Positions 5,937-13,491 of a DNA stretch of 14,982 nt are shown here, in pieces; positions within the stretch are counted from its first letter, which is position 1, and the number at the start of each line of letters is the position of its first letter. The position numbers and the translations under genes were made by a program. The stretch is from assembly GCA_021162325.1 (NCBI GenBank), contig JAGGYV010000057.1, positions 1-14,982 of the forward strand, given 5' to 3'. This DNA comes from Desulfobacteraceae bacterium (GTDB taxonomy: Bacteria; Desulfobacterota; Desulfobacteria; Desulfobacterales; Desulfosalsimonadaceae). The notes beneath the pieces were generated by a model. The model saw only the letters and a program-made list of their open reading frames with translations. It did no database searches and was not told the origin of the DNA.

Positions 5937-6121
5937 AGAGAAAAGAGTTAATAACGCATTTGCGTAGAAGTGGTTGCTTTTTAAAGCGTGAAGGCGCGTC
6001 CCATTCTCTATGGATGAATCCAAATAACGGGCACATGGAAGCAATCCCACGGCATATTGAAATCCCGAATAAATTAGTCACTAAAATATGTAAAGCCTTG
6101 TCCATTAAAATAATCGGTTAA
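5933..6121 (+). CDS. hicA: HicA-family mRNA interferase toxin
   Basis: A 62-residue HicA/YcfA protein with the small double-stranded-RNA-binding-like fold. It begins MKRKELITHLRRSGC, has the catalytic H24 in REGASHS, a PRHIEIPNKL segment and a final helix. Family members cleave mRNA and arrest translation until bound by HicB. The 4-nt overlap with hicB and lack of an own strong ribosome-binding site imply coupled synthesis. All key positions I can judge are present, so the module is probably functional. Confidence 0.88.
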   Translation: MKRKELITHLRRSGCFLKREGASHSLWMNPNNGHMEAIPRHIEIPNKLVTKICKALSIKIIG

Positions 6122-6177
6122 TATGAATCCGAAAATGACATATCCGTTTAATTCAGCGTAAATCGGAAAAATTCTCT

Positions 6178-6206
6178 GGTTCCCACGGTCCTCCGTGGGA
6201 ACGAGG
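6178..6206 (+). repeat. hicBA-flanking repeat, right copy (perfect palindrome)
   Basis: Stem GTTCCCACGG and CCGTGGGAAC, 10 bp perfect, with loop TCCT. It is a direct repeat of 5660-5688 with 4 differences in 29. The rest of the hicA-hslU gap (6207-6347) holds an inverted CTTCAGTCTTCAGTC heptamer pair (6251-6265) and an AT-rich leader, but no gene. Confidence 0.8.
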
Positions 6207-6347
6207 TGTGGCAGGAGAATGATGAAGGAAACTGATAACCGATTTTTTACTTCAGTCTTCAGTCTAAACGCCTAAACAAACGTGGCGTCTAAAATAAAAA
6301 AATAATTTCAATAAACAAACAGTGAAATAGAAATTGGATAACAATAC

Positions 6348-7727
6348 ATGAGTGATTTAAAACCATTAGAAATAGTCAAAGAACTTGATAAATATATTAT
6401 TGGACAAGACCGGGCAAAACGCTCTGTTGCTATTGCATTGCGAAATCGATGGCGGCGGCGGAATGTGGATGCAGAACTCCGTGATGAGATTGCACCGAAA
6501 AATATTATATTAATCGGGCCCACAGGGGTTGGAAAGACGGAGATCGCCAGGCGTCTTGCCCGGCTGACAGAATCCCCGTTTATTAAAGTAGAAGCTTCAA
6601 AATTTACGGAAGTCGGATACGTCGGTCGTGATGTGGAATCCATGGTCAGGGATTTGTTGGAGCTGAGTATTAATATGATAAAATCCCGGGAACAGGAAGC
6701 GGTACAGATAAAAGCCCGGGAAATTGCAGAAGAACGGATTTTAGACATTCTATTGCCGGAACCGAAAGACAGGCAAAACAGCAATGTTCACGAGTTAAAT
6801 GAACCGCACATTGACCTCCAGCCGGTTGGGGAAGAAATGCCGAAGCCTTCAACACGGGAAAAACTGCGTAAAATGCTCCATGAAGGCAAGCTGAACAGCC
6901 GTTATGTTGATTTGGAGGTCCCGAACCGATCGATGCCCATGGTTGAGATTTTTTCGGGGGCCGGCATGGAAGAGATGGGGATTAATTTTAAGGATATGCT
7001 GGGCGGAATGATGCCTAATGGATCATCGAAAAAAAGAAAGGTAAGCGTTACCGAGGCCTTGGAAATATTGGCACAGGAAGAAGCGCAGCGTCTTGTCGAT
7101 ATGGACAAGGTGGTGAAGGAAGCCATTGAAAAGGCCGAGCAGTCCGGTATTATTTTTTTAGATGAGATTGACAAAATTACCGGAAAAGAAGGTGGCAGCG
7201 GACCGGATGTTTCACGGGAAGGTGTCCAGCGTGATCTGTTGCCGATTGTTGAAGGAAGCACGGTGACGACCAAGCATGGGCCGGTGAAAACAGATCATAT
7301 TCTATTTATTGCTTCCGGTGCATTTCATATGAGTAAACCATCGGATTTGATTCCTGAACTCCAGGGCCGGTTTCCTATTCGGGTTGAGCTTCATTCCTTG
7401 GGTAAGAAGGAGTTCACTCGCATACTGACTGAACCCAAAAATGCATTATTGCTTCAGTATATTGCGTTGCTGCGGACTGAAGGGGTTCATGTCTCCTTTG
7501 ACGACGAAGCGGTTGAAAATATTGCCCAGGTGGCGGAAGACGTCAATAACCATACGGAGAATATCGGTGCCCGGAGACTCCATACCCTGATGGAACATTT
7601 GTTGGAAGATATTTTATTTGATGCCCCGGATATTGAAGAAAAAAATATTGCCATCAGCAAGTCCTATGTGGAGAATAAGTTTAAGGATATCCGGGAGGAT
7701 GAGGATCTCAGCCGGTATATACTTTAG
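6348..7727 (+). CDS. hslU: HslU, ATPase subunit of the HslVU protease
   Basis: A 459-residue AAA+ unfoldase. Features are Walker A GPTGVGKT (57-64), the pore loop GYVG (90-93), an I-domain of about residues 110-230, Walker B GIIFLDEIDKI (D272, E273), and the C-terminal LSRYIL tail that docks into HslV and activates it. It forms a hexamer that unfolds substrates for HslV in the cytoplasm. The start at ATG 6348 (MSDLKPLEIVKELDKYIIGQ) matches the family. No strong Shine-Dalgarno is seen. Separated from hslV by 786 bp, it may now depend on its own promoter or on read-through of hicBA. The stop codon TAG (7725-7727) merges into a heptamer repeat. Confidence 0.97.
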   Translation: MSDLKPLEIVKELDKYIIGQDRAKRSVAIALRNRWRRRNVDAELRDEIAPKNIILIGPTGVGKTEIARRLARLTESPFIKVEASKFTEVGYVGRDVESMVRDLLELSINMIKSREQEAVQIKAREIAEERILDILLPEPKDRQNSNVHELNEPHIDLQPVGEEMPKPSTREKLRKMLHEGKLNSRYVDLEVPNRSMPMVEIFSGAGMEEMGINFKDMLGGMMPNGSSKKRKVSVTEALEILAQEEAQRLVDMDKVVKEAIEKAEQSGIIFLDEIDKITGKEGGSGPDVSREGVQRDLLPIVEGSTVTTKHGPVKTDHILFIASGAFHMSKPSDLIPELQGRFPIRVELHSLGKKEFTRILTEPKNALLLQYIALLRTEGVHVSFDDEAVENIAQVAEDVNNHTENIGARRLHTLMEHLLEDILFDAPDIEEKNIAISKSYVENKFKDIREDEDLSRYIL

Positions 7728-7792
7728 GCTGAAGACTGAAGACTGAAGACTGAAGTAGAAGAATGACTGGAAGTACATTTTACCTTCAGCCT
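7726..7792. repeat. CTGAAGA heptamer array with inverted ends
   Basis: CTGAAGA is repeated about four times in tandem (7729-7755). The whole is closed by inverted AGGCTGAAG (7726-7734) and CTTCAGCCT (7784-7792). The repeat overlaps the hslU stop and fills the leader of argB. An upstream in-frame ATG (7763) lies inside it and is not the argB start. Confidence 0.8.
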
Positions 7793-7834
7793 TCGGACTT
7801 CGGCCTATTTCCCTTCTTCAAATTAAGGAAAAAA

Positions 7835-8710
7835 ATGACACCTAATGTTGCCGACATACTGATTGAGGCATTACCCTATATTCGGGATTTTTCCGGGATG
7901 ACCATTGTGGTTAAATACGGTGGCCATGCCATGGTTGATGAGCAGCTGAAAACAGACTTTGCCCGGGATATTACACTGATGAAATTTATCGGGATGAACC
8001 CGGTGGTGGTTCACGGAGGTGGACCCCAGATCAACCAGGTGCTTGACCAGATGGGCATCACCACGAAATTTATCAATGGGATGCGGTTTACCGATGAGCA
8101 GACCATGGATGTCGTGGAAATGGTCCTCGGCGGCAAGGTGAATAAAGGGATCGTCACCCAGATAAATCGCCAGGGGGGAAAGTCAGTGGGTCTCAGCGGT
8201 AAAGACGGTGAATTAATAATCGCTGAAAAACTTCAACTCATGCATCAGCCGGATGAATCAAAACCGCCGGAAATTATCGACCCCGGCCATGTGGGTAAAG
8301 TGTCTAAAATTAATCCGTCGATTATTAAAACATTGAGTGAGCAGGGCTTTATTCCCGTGATTGCGCCGGTCGGCGTCGGGGTTAACGGTGAAACCTATAA
8401 TATCAATGCAGATCTTGTGGCCGCTAAGGTTGCTTGTGCGCTTTCATCCGGCCGATTGATTTATTTGACCGATGTTGACGGCGTGAAGGATGCATCCGGA
8501 GAGTTGATTTCATCAATTGATGCAAAGACCATTAAAAGCATGGTGGATGAAAAAATAATTTCCTGCGGCATGATCCCAAAGATTGAATATGCATTGGACG
8601 CGTTAAAAAATGGTGTGGAAAAAGTCCAGATTATCAACGGCACCAAACGCCATGCGCTGTTGCTTGAGTTCTTTACGGATAAAGGAATAGGTACGGAAGT
8701 AACCGAATGA
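7835..8710 (+). CDS. argB: Acetylglutamate kinase
   Basis: A 291-residue N-acetyl-L-glutamate kinase, second step of arginine synthesis: ATP-dependent phosphorylation of N-acetylglutamate. Seen are VVKYGGHAM (K27), GGGPQIN (61-67), NINADLVAAKVA, LTDVDGV and the GMIPKIEYAL lysine. An N-terminal helix (ADILIEALPYIRDF) precedes the core. This helix marks hexameric, arginine-inhibited kinases, so end-product feedback control is likely. The start at ATG 7835 is chosen over 7763 because AAGGA (7825-7829) lies 5 nt upstream and the extra 24 codons derive from repeat DNA. It is followed by a repeat unit and argF, with no argD between. Confidence 0.96.
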   Translation: MTPNVADILIEALPYIRDFSGMTIVVKYGGHAMVDEQLKTDFARDITLMKFIGMNPVVVHGGGPQINQVLDQMGITTKFINGMRFTDEQTMDVVEMVLGGKVNKGIVTQINRQGGKSVGLSGKDGELIIAEKLQLMHQPDESKPPEIIDPGHVGKVSKINPSIIKTLSEQGFIPVIAPVGVGVNGETYNINADLVAAKVACALSSGRLIYLTDVDGVKDASGELISSIDAKTIKSMVDEKIISCGMIPKIEYALDALKNGVEKVQIINGTKRHALLLEFFTDKGIGTEVTE

Positions 8711-8711
8711 C

Positions 8712-8869
8712 GGCTTCGTAAAAAGCCCAAATTCTTTGTTGCGCTTCATCCTTCGTTTCTTCATGGTACACTAAGTACAAATCATTACTCAGGATTTGCG
8801 CGCCTTGCCAATTTTTAAAATTGGTGAACTTTTATACTTTGCCATCGAAATCGGACTTTTTACGGGACC
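8712..8869. repeat. Element with CGTAAAAAG terminal inverted repeats
   Basis: 17-bp ends at 8712-8728 and 8853-8869 are inverted repeats with 13 of 17 matches, sharing a CGTAAAAAG core. The 158-bp element fills the argB-argF gap, starts 2 bp after the argB stop, and carries no gene of its own. It resembles a small non-autonomous (MITE-like) intergenic repeat. An open frame from 8796 through it into argF is read-through. Confidence 0.6.
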
Positions 8870-8894
8870 ATCACTAAATGAAAGGAAATTTAAA

Positions 8895-9815
8895 TTGAAA
8901 AAAGATATTCTGACACTTTCGGAACTGGAATCGTCAGATTTTACATTATTGTTTGATCGTGCGGCAGCGCTGAAAGCACGGTATAAAAAGGGTATTTCGG
9001 ATCGACCGCTGTCCGGAAAATCGGTGGGTCTGATTTTTGACAAACCTTCCACCCGGACGCGGATTTCATTTGAAGCCGCTGCCATTCAGCTCGGCGCAAC
9101 CCCCATCTTCATCAGTTCCGGTGACACCCAGATGGCCCGGAATGAACCGATTGAAGACACAGCCCGTGTTTTGTCCCGATACCTTGACGGGATCGCTTTC
9201 AGAACTTTTTCACAGGACCTGATCGAACAATTTGCCGCATCATCTGATATCCCGGTGATTAATGCGCTGACGGATAAATATCATCCCTGCCAGATTTTAA
9301 GCGATCTGTTGACGGTCATTGAGCATAAAGGCCCCTGCCAGGGATTGAATGTTGCCTGGATCGGCGATGGAAATAATATGGCCCACTCATGGATTAATGC
9401 CGCCGCCGCATTAGGGTTTACCCTGTCATTAGCCTGTCCAAAAGGATATGCGCCGGATAAGGGTGTTCTGGCAAAGGCCCTTGAAAAAAACAGCGCAATC
9501 TCAGTGACCACTGACCCCCTTGAAGCCGCCCGTAATGCAGATGTTATCAATACGGATGTCTGGGCCAGCATGGGACAGGAAGAGGAACAGGCCCAAAGAC
9601 AGAAGGTGTTTGCCGCATACCAGGTCAATTCGTTGCTTCTGGATGTTGCTGATAAAGACGCCATTGTCATGCATTGTCTGCCGGCGCACCGGGGTGAGGA
9701 GATAACCGCAGATGTTCTGGATGGACCCCGGTCCGTGGTTTGGGATCAGGCGGAGAATAAAATGCATATGCATAGGGCCATTTTGGATATTTTGTTGTCC
9801 GGAAAAATGGCCTGA
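8895..9815 (+). CDS. argF: Ornithine carbamoyltransferase
   Basis: A 306-residue enzyme making citrulline from ornithine and carbamoyl phosphate. The carbamoyl-phosphate loop is STRTR (52-56), HPCQ (130-133) completes that site, and HCLPAHRGEE near the C-terminus is the ornithine-binding motif distinguishing it from aspartate carbamoyltransferase. The start is placed at TTG 8895: AAAGGA (8881-8886) precedes it by 8 nt and the protein then begins (M)KKDILTLSEL as homologues do. The frame is open upstream to 8796, but those 33 codons are repeat-derived. The ATG at 8878 is out of frame. The rare start codon may lower translation. A BIME-like element follows. Confidence 0.95.
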   Translation: MKKDILTLSELESSDFTLLFDRAAALKARYKKGISDRPLSGKSVGLIFDKPSTRTRISFEAAAIQLGATPIFISSGDTQMARNEPIEDTARVLSRYLDGIAFRTFSQDLIEQFAASSDIPVINALTDKYHPCQILSDLLTVIEHKGPCQGLNVAWIGDGNNMAHSWINAAAALGFTLSLACPKGYAPDKGVLAKALEKNSAISVTTDPLEAARNADVINTDVWASMGQEEEQAQRQKVFAAYQVNSLLLDVADKDAIVMHCLPAHRGEEITADVLDGPRSVVWDQAENKMHMHRAILDILLSGKMA

Positions 9816-9851
9816 TGATAAATGATTGGCCTTGATCATGATTTCGGCCAT

Positions 9852-9908
9852 TGTAGGGGAGGGCTTTATGCCCTCCCGTTTCGGGCGGGGATAAACCCCG
9901 CCCCTACA
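9852..9908. repeat. BIME-like pair of GC-rich hairpins, argF-argG gap
   Basis: GTAG is followed by stem GGGAGGGC/GCCCTCCC with loop TTTAT. A short spacer then leads to stem GGGCGGGG/CCCCGCCC with loop ATAAA, ending in CTAC. The outermost TGTAGGGG and CCCCTACA also pair. Besides being a REP-type repeat, the strong hairpins may attenuate read-through or protect the upstream transcript's 3' end. Confidence 0.85.
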
Positions 9909-9961
9909 AGGCAGAGATTTTCAAAAAATGGTTGAAACGATGATCAACGTTAATTGATTCA

Positions 9962-9979
9962 TAAATAAAGATTTATTTA
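9962..9979. promoter_or_regulatory. AT-rich 18-bp dyad upstream of argG
   Basis: TAAATAAA and TTTATTTA are perfect 8-bp arms separated by GA, 4 bp before the argG Shine-Dalgarno. An 18-bp AT-rich palindrome has the size of an ArgR box, but it lacks the TGAAT half-site, so an operator role is only a possibility. Low-complexity chance is the alternative. Confidence 0.3.
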
Positions 9980-9996
9980 GAATAAGGAGATATACC

Positions 9997-11202
9997 GTGA
10001 CTAAAGAAATTAACAAGGTGGTGCTGGCATATTCAGGCGGCCTTGATACATCCGTAATTTTAAAATGGCTCATTGAAACATATCATTGTGAGGTCGTGGC
10101 ATTTGCAGCGGATATCGGCCAGGCGGAAGAACTGGACCATATTGATGAAAAAGCCAGATCTACCGGCGCGGTGAATGTCTATGTGGATGATTTGCGGGAA
10201 GAATTTGTAAAAGATTATGTGTTTCCGGCATTTCGTGCCAATGCCATCTATGAAGGGCAGTACCTGCTGGGCACCTCGCTGGCCAGGCCCCTGATAGCCA
10301 AACGACAGATGGAAATCGCCGAGCTGGAGAATGCGGATGCTGTAAGCCATGGTGCCACCGGCAAGGGAAACGATCAGGTTCGTTTTGAATTGTCTTATTT
10401 TGCGATAAATCCGCATATTCAGATTATTGCCCCCTGGCGCGAATGGGATTTAAATTCCAGAACCATCTTAATGGAATTTGCCCAAAAACATGGCATCCCG
10501 GTGACTGCCACTAAAAAATCACCATTTAGTACGGACCGGAATTTGCTTCATATCAGCTACGAGGGCGGTGTGCTGGAAGATCCCTGGAATGAACCCCCGG
10601 AAGATATGTATACATTGACCACATCACCTAAAGATGCCCCGAATGAAGCGGATATCATCGAAATAACATTCAAGCAGGGTGACCCGGTAGCCATCAACGA
10701 TCATTATTTGTCTCCGGCGAATTTACTGGGTGAACTGAATAAAGTCGGCGGTCAACATGGTATCGGGCGGGATGATATTGTTGAAAACAGATTCGTTGGA
10801 ATGAAATCCCGCGGGGTTTATGAAACACCCGGCGGTACCATTTGGCGAGCCGCTCATATCGGCCTTGAATCACTGACTTTAGACCGTGAAGTCATGCACT
10901 TAAGGGATTCTTTGATTTCCCGGTATTCGGAAATGATCTACTATGGTTTCTGGTTTGCCCCGGAGCGGGAACTTTTGCAGAAGATGATTGATGACACCCA
11001 GAAAAACGTCAACGGGGTGGTTCGTCTGGAACTGTATAAGGGGAATTGTCGGGTTATCGGTCTGAAATCGGATGACTCTCTGTATAACGTCGATTTTGCA
11101 ACGTTTGAGGATGATTCGGTTTACAAGCAGTTTGATGCAGAAGGCTTTATCCGGCTGAATGCTCTTCGGTTGCGAATACGGAAAATAATGAAGGACAGGT
11201 AG
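9997..11202 (+). CDS. argG: Argininosuccinate synthase
   Basis: A 401-residue enzyme that joins citrulline and aspartate using ATP. The N-terminal P-loop of the ATP pyrophosphatase type is AYSGGLDTS (11-19), and GATGKGNDQVRFE and the APWREWDLNSR segment are also typical. Length is normal. The start codon is GTG 9997, supported by AAGGAGA (9984-9990) with a 6-nt spacer, and the protein begins (M)TKEINKVVLAYSGG as homologues do. The gap to argH is 164 bp of heptamer repeat and a REP hairpin. Confidence 0.97.
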   Translation: MTKEINKVVLAYSGGLDTSVILKWLIETYHCEVVAFAADIGQAEELDHIDEKARSTGAVNVYVDDLREEFVKDYVFPAFRANAIYEGQYLLGTSLARPLIAKRQMEIAELENADAVSHGATGKGNDQVRFELSYFAINPHIQIIAPWREWDLNSRTILMEFAQKHGIPVTATKKSPFSTDRNLLHISYEGGVLEDPWNEPPEDMYTLTTSPKDAPNEADIIEITFKQGDPVAINDHYLSPANLLGELNKVGGQHGIGRDDIVENRFVGMKSRGVYETPGGTIWRAAHIGLESLTLDREVMHLRDSLISRYSEMIYYGFWFAPERELLQKMIDDTQKNVNGVVRLELYKGNCRVIGLKSDDSLYNVDFATFEDDSVYKQFDAEGFIRLNALRLRIRKIMKDR

Positions 11203-11206
11203 AAGG

Positions 11207-11257
11207 CTGAAGACTGAAGGTAGAAGGTGGAAGGTATAAGGTGGAAGGTATAAGGTG
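11207..11257 (+). repeat. Seven-bp tandem array (xxxAAGG), argG-argH gap
   Basis: Seven consecutive heptads in phase: CTGAAGA, CTGAAGG, TAGAAGG, TGGAAGG, TATAAGG, TGGAAGG, TATAAGG, then TG. The first units match the CTGAAGA array after hslU. The + strand is purine-rich. Confidence 0.8.
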
Positions 11258-11290
11258 TAGGCCGGATTAGCTCGTAGAGCGTAATCCGGC
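11257..11290 (+). repeat. Single REP-like hairpin with 5' GTAG
   Basis: GTAG (11257-11260) precedes a hairpin with outer stem GCCGGATTA/TAATCCGGC (9 bp perfect) and inner stem GCTC/GAGC with one bulged G. This is the canonical REP layout: a tetranucleotide followed by an imperfect palindrome. Confidence 0.85.
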
Positions 11291-11366
11291 ATTCTGAATA
11301 ATCAAGACCGCGCAATGTGATAACGTTTTTTATTTAATTTATATATAAGTTCAACAGGATCCAGGT

Positions 11367-12770
11367 ATGTCAGAAAAACCGTGGGATGGACGATTTGCGG
11401 AAAAAACAGACGCTGCCGTGGAAGCGTTTACATCCTCCATTGATATTGATAAGCGTCTTTATTCGTATGATATTGACGGCAGCATTGCCCATTGTAAAAT
11501 GCTGGCCAAAGCCGCCATTATTACTGATGAAGAGTCTGAATCACTTATTGTCGGCCTTGAAAAAATCCGGGAAGAAATCAGTGACGGAAAATTTGAATTT
11601 TCTGATTGCCTGGAAGATATCCATATGCATATTGAAAATCGACTGGCAACACACGCCGGCAGTGTTTCCCTGAAACTGCACACTGCCAGAAGCCGAAACG
11701 ATCAGGTGGCCCTGGATATCCGCCTGTATCTGCGGGATATGAGCCGGAAAATTATATACGGACTTGTTCAATTAAGAAAAGTTCTTGTTCAAATGGCTGA
11801 ACGTCATATTGATGTGGTTTTGCCCGGCTATACCCATCTTCAGCGGGCCCAGCCAGTATTGTTTTCGCATCATTTGATGGCTTATTATGAAATGTTTACC
11901 AGAGATACCCGTCGGTTTGAAGAAGGATTGGAACGGATTAATGTGATGCCGCTCGGTGCGGCCGCTCTTGCCGGAACAACCTATCCCATTGATCGGGCCT
12001 ATACGGCGTCACTTCTGGATTTTCCAACAGTTTCTGAAAACAGCATGGATTCCGTGTCGGACCGGGATTTTATTATAGAGTTTCTGGCGGCAGCCAGTCT
12101 GTGTATGGTGCATTTTAGCCGGTTTTCGGAAGAACTGGTGTTATGGTCTTCATCGGAATTTAAGTTTATCGAATTGTCTGATGCGTTTTCCACCGGCAGC
12201 AGCATTATGCCCCAGAAAAAAAATCCGGATGTCCCGGAACTGGTTCGCGGAAAAACAGGCAGGGTCTTTGGCAGTCTGATATCTCTTTTAACATTAATGA
12301 AATCACTGCCCCTGGCTTACAACCGGGATATGCAGGAAGACAAAGCCCCGGTATTTGATACGGTTGAGACGTTAACCGCCTGCATTGATATTTACATCCG
12401 GATGCTGCCGAATATTAAAGTGAATCAGGAGCAAATGGAAAAAGCGGTTTCAACCGGGTATATCAATGCAACGGACATGGCGGATTATCTGGTGTGTCAA
12501 GGGATGCCGTTTCGCGAAGCCCACGGCTGTGTCGGCAAAGCGGTCAGCTATGGGCTGGATCACAAAAAAGAGCTTCATGACCTGTCGTTAGATGAACTCC
12601 GGTCGTTTTCAGACTTGATTAATGAGGATATTTTTTTGGAACTGACAACCGGTCAAATGATTGAACGGCGCAAGTCCTATGGCGGCACATCGACCCATAA
12701 TGTCCGTGCGGCAATTGCCCGGGCTGAAATACAGGTCTCTCAAGAAATAAGGTCAATAAAAAATAATTAA
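11367..12770 (+). CDS. argH: Argininosuccinate lyase
   Basis: A 467-residue member of the fumarase/aspartase superfamily that splits argininosuccinate into arginine and fumarate, the last step of the pathway. Visible are HTARSRNDQ (105-113), GYTHLQRAQP with H157, and the signature TGSSIMPQKKNPD (276-288) bearing the catalytic serine. AGGA at 11356-11359 with a 7-nt spacer supports ATG 11367. The TAA stop shares its last base with the ATG of the following lipoprotein gene (TAATG), implying coupled translation. Confidence 0.97.
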   Translation: MSEKPWDGRFAEKTDAAVEAFTSSIDIDKRLYSYDIDGSIAHCKMLAKAAIITDEESESLIVGLEKIREEISDGKFEFSDCLEDIHMHIENRLATHAGSVSLKLHTARSRNDQVALDIRLYLRDMSRKIIYGLVQLRKVLVQMAERHIDVVLPGYTHLQRAQPVLFSHHLMAYYEMFTRDTRRFEEGLERINVMPLGAAALAGTTYPIDRAYTASLLDFPTVSENSMDSVSDRDFIIEFLAAASLCMVHFSRFSEELVLWSSSEFKFIELSDAFSTGSSIMPQKKNPDVPELVRGKTGRVFGSLISLLTLMKSLPLAYNRDMQEDKAPVFDTVETLTACIDIYIRMLPNIKVNQEQMEKAVSTGYINATDMADYLVCQGMPFREAHGCVGKAVSYGLDHKKELHDLSLDELRSFSDLINEDIFLELTTGQMIERRKSYGGTSTHNVRAAIARAEIQVSQEIRSIKNN

Positions 12771-13255
12771 TGATGTCCATTCCCATAATTCAGGAATTCA
12801 ATCGATGTTGCCGGGCGGATGGTTTCAAATTCCGTCACGTGTTTTGTGTTGCTATGGTGGCGGTATTTATGCTTCTGTTTTCGGCATGCGGGAAAAAAGC
12901 GCCTCCGATTCCGCTGACATATATCGCGCCGCCGGTTGTTGAAGGACTTCAAGTCGTGCTTGAGAATAATATTGCTAAGCTGAACTGGCCGGTTCCTGGC
13001 TGGAAAGAAAAAGATGAAAATATGCTGGTCGGATTTTATGTGTATCAATCACAGATCGCTCTTTCAGATACGGGCTGTGAGGATTGTCCGGTGCGGTTTA
13101 AAAAAACAGCGGATATTCGGATTGGTAATAACAAAACCGATGGGTCATATGCGGAATCTCTGGAGAAAGGGTTTCAATATTCCTTTAAGGTTTCTGCTTA
13201 TACAGATAAAGGATATGAGGGAGAGACGTCTGAAACTGTGACAGTTGATTATTAG
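12770..13255 (+). CDS. LptM-like lipoprotein with fibronectin III-type domain
   Basis: A 161-residue predicted lipoprotein. A basic segment (FKFRH, 19-23) and hydrophobic stretch lead to lipobox LFSAC, with C40 as the lipidation site. CGKKAPPIPLTY after the cysteine resembles the short conserved stretch of LptM/YifL lipoproteins, which sit near argH/lysA/dapF in many Proteobacteria. The rest (55-160) is strand-rich with a Trp, Tyr and GFQYSFKVSAYTDKGYEG pattern typical of fibronectin type III. A second ATG at 12773 is equally possible. A role in LPS-transport assembly is inferred from the LptM-like segment alone. Confidence 0.75.
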   Translation: MMSIPIIQEFNRCCRADGFKFRHVFCVAMVAVFMLLFSACGKKAPPIPLTYIAPPVVEGLQVVLENNIAKLNWPVPGWKEKDENMLVGFYVYQSQIALSDTGCEDCPVRFKKTADIRIGNNKTDGSYAESLEKGFQYSFKVSAYTDKGYEGETSETVTVDY

Positions 13256-13256
13256 G

Positions 13257-13456
13257 CAGGCTGAAGGTAACATGGCTGAAGACTGAAGTGAAAGCCGCTG
13301 TCGCGGATAGATATAAATCAATTCGTTGTTTTTTGTACCTGCTCAGGTATATAGGCTGTAGGCTGAAGGTAAAGAGGGCGGGCGGAATAAGTTATTTTTT
13401 TAAACAATTTTTTTCAGACAGCTCTTCCGTCTAAACCCCTTCAGTCTAACTGCCTG
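13257..13456. repeat. Heptamer-related repeats, lipoprotein-folK gap
   Basis: GGCTGAAG units occur at about 13259, 13274 and 13371, one extended to CTGAAGACTGAAG. An opposite-strand version (CTTCAGTCTAA) occurs near 13439-13449, so the spacer is loosely palindromic like 7726-7792. A small TACCT/AGGTA hairpin lies at 13336-13349. No gene is supported. Confidence 0.5.
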
Positions 13457-13491
13457 GGTGTTTGCGATTCTTGAAAATTATACAGATTATT

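Noticed and set aside
6348..7727. hslU I-domain considered for a disruption because of its charged, variable stretch (about 140-170)
   Set aside because: This part is naturally variable in HslU. Total length, Walker motifs, pore loop and C-terminal tail are all intact.
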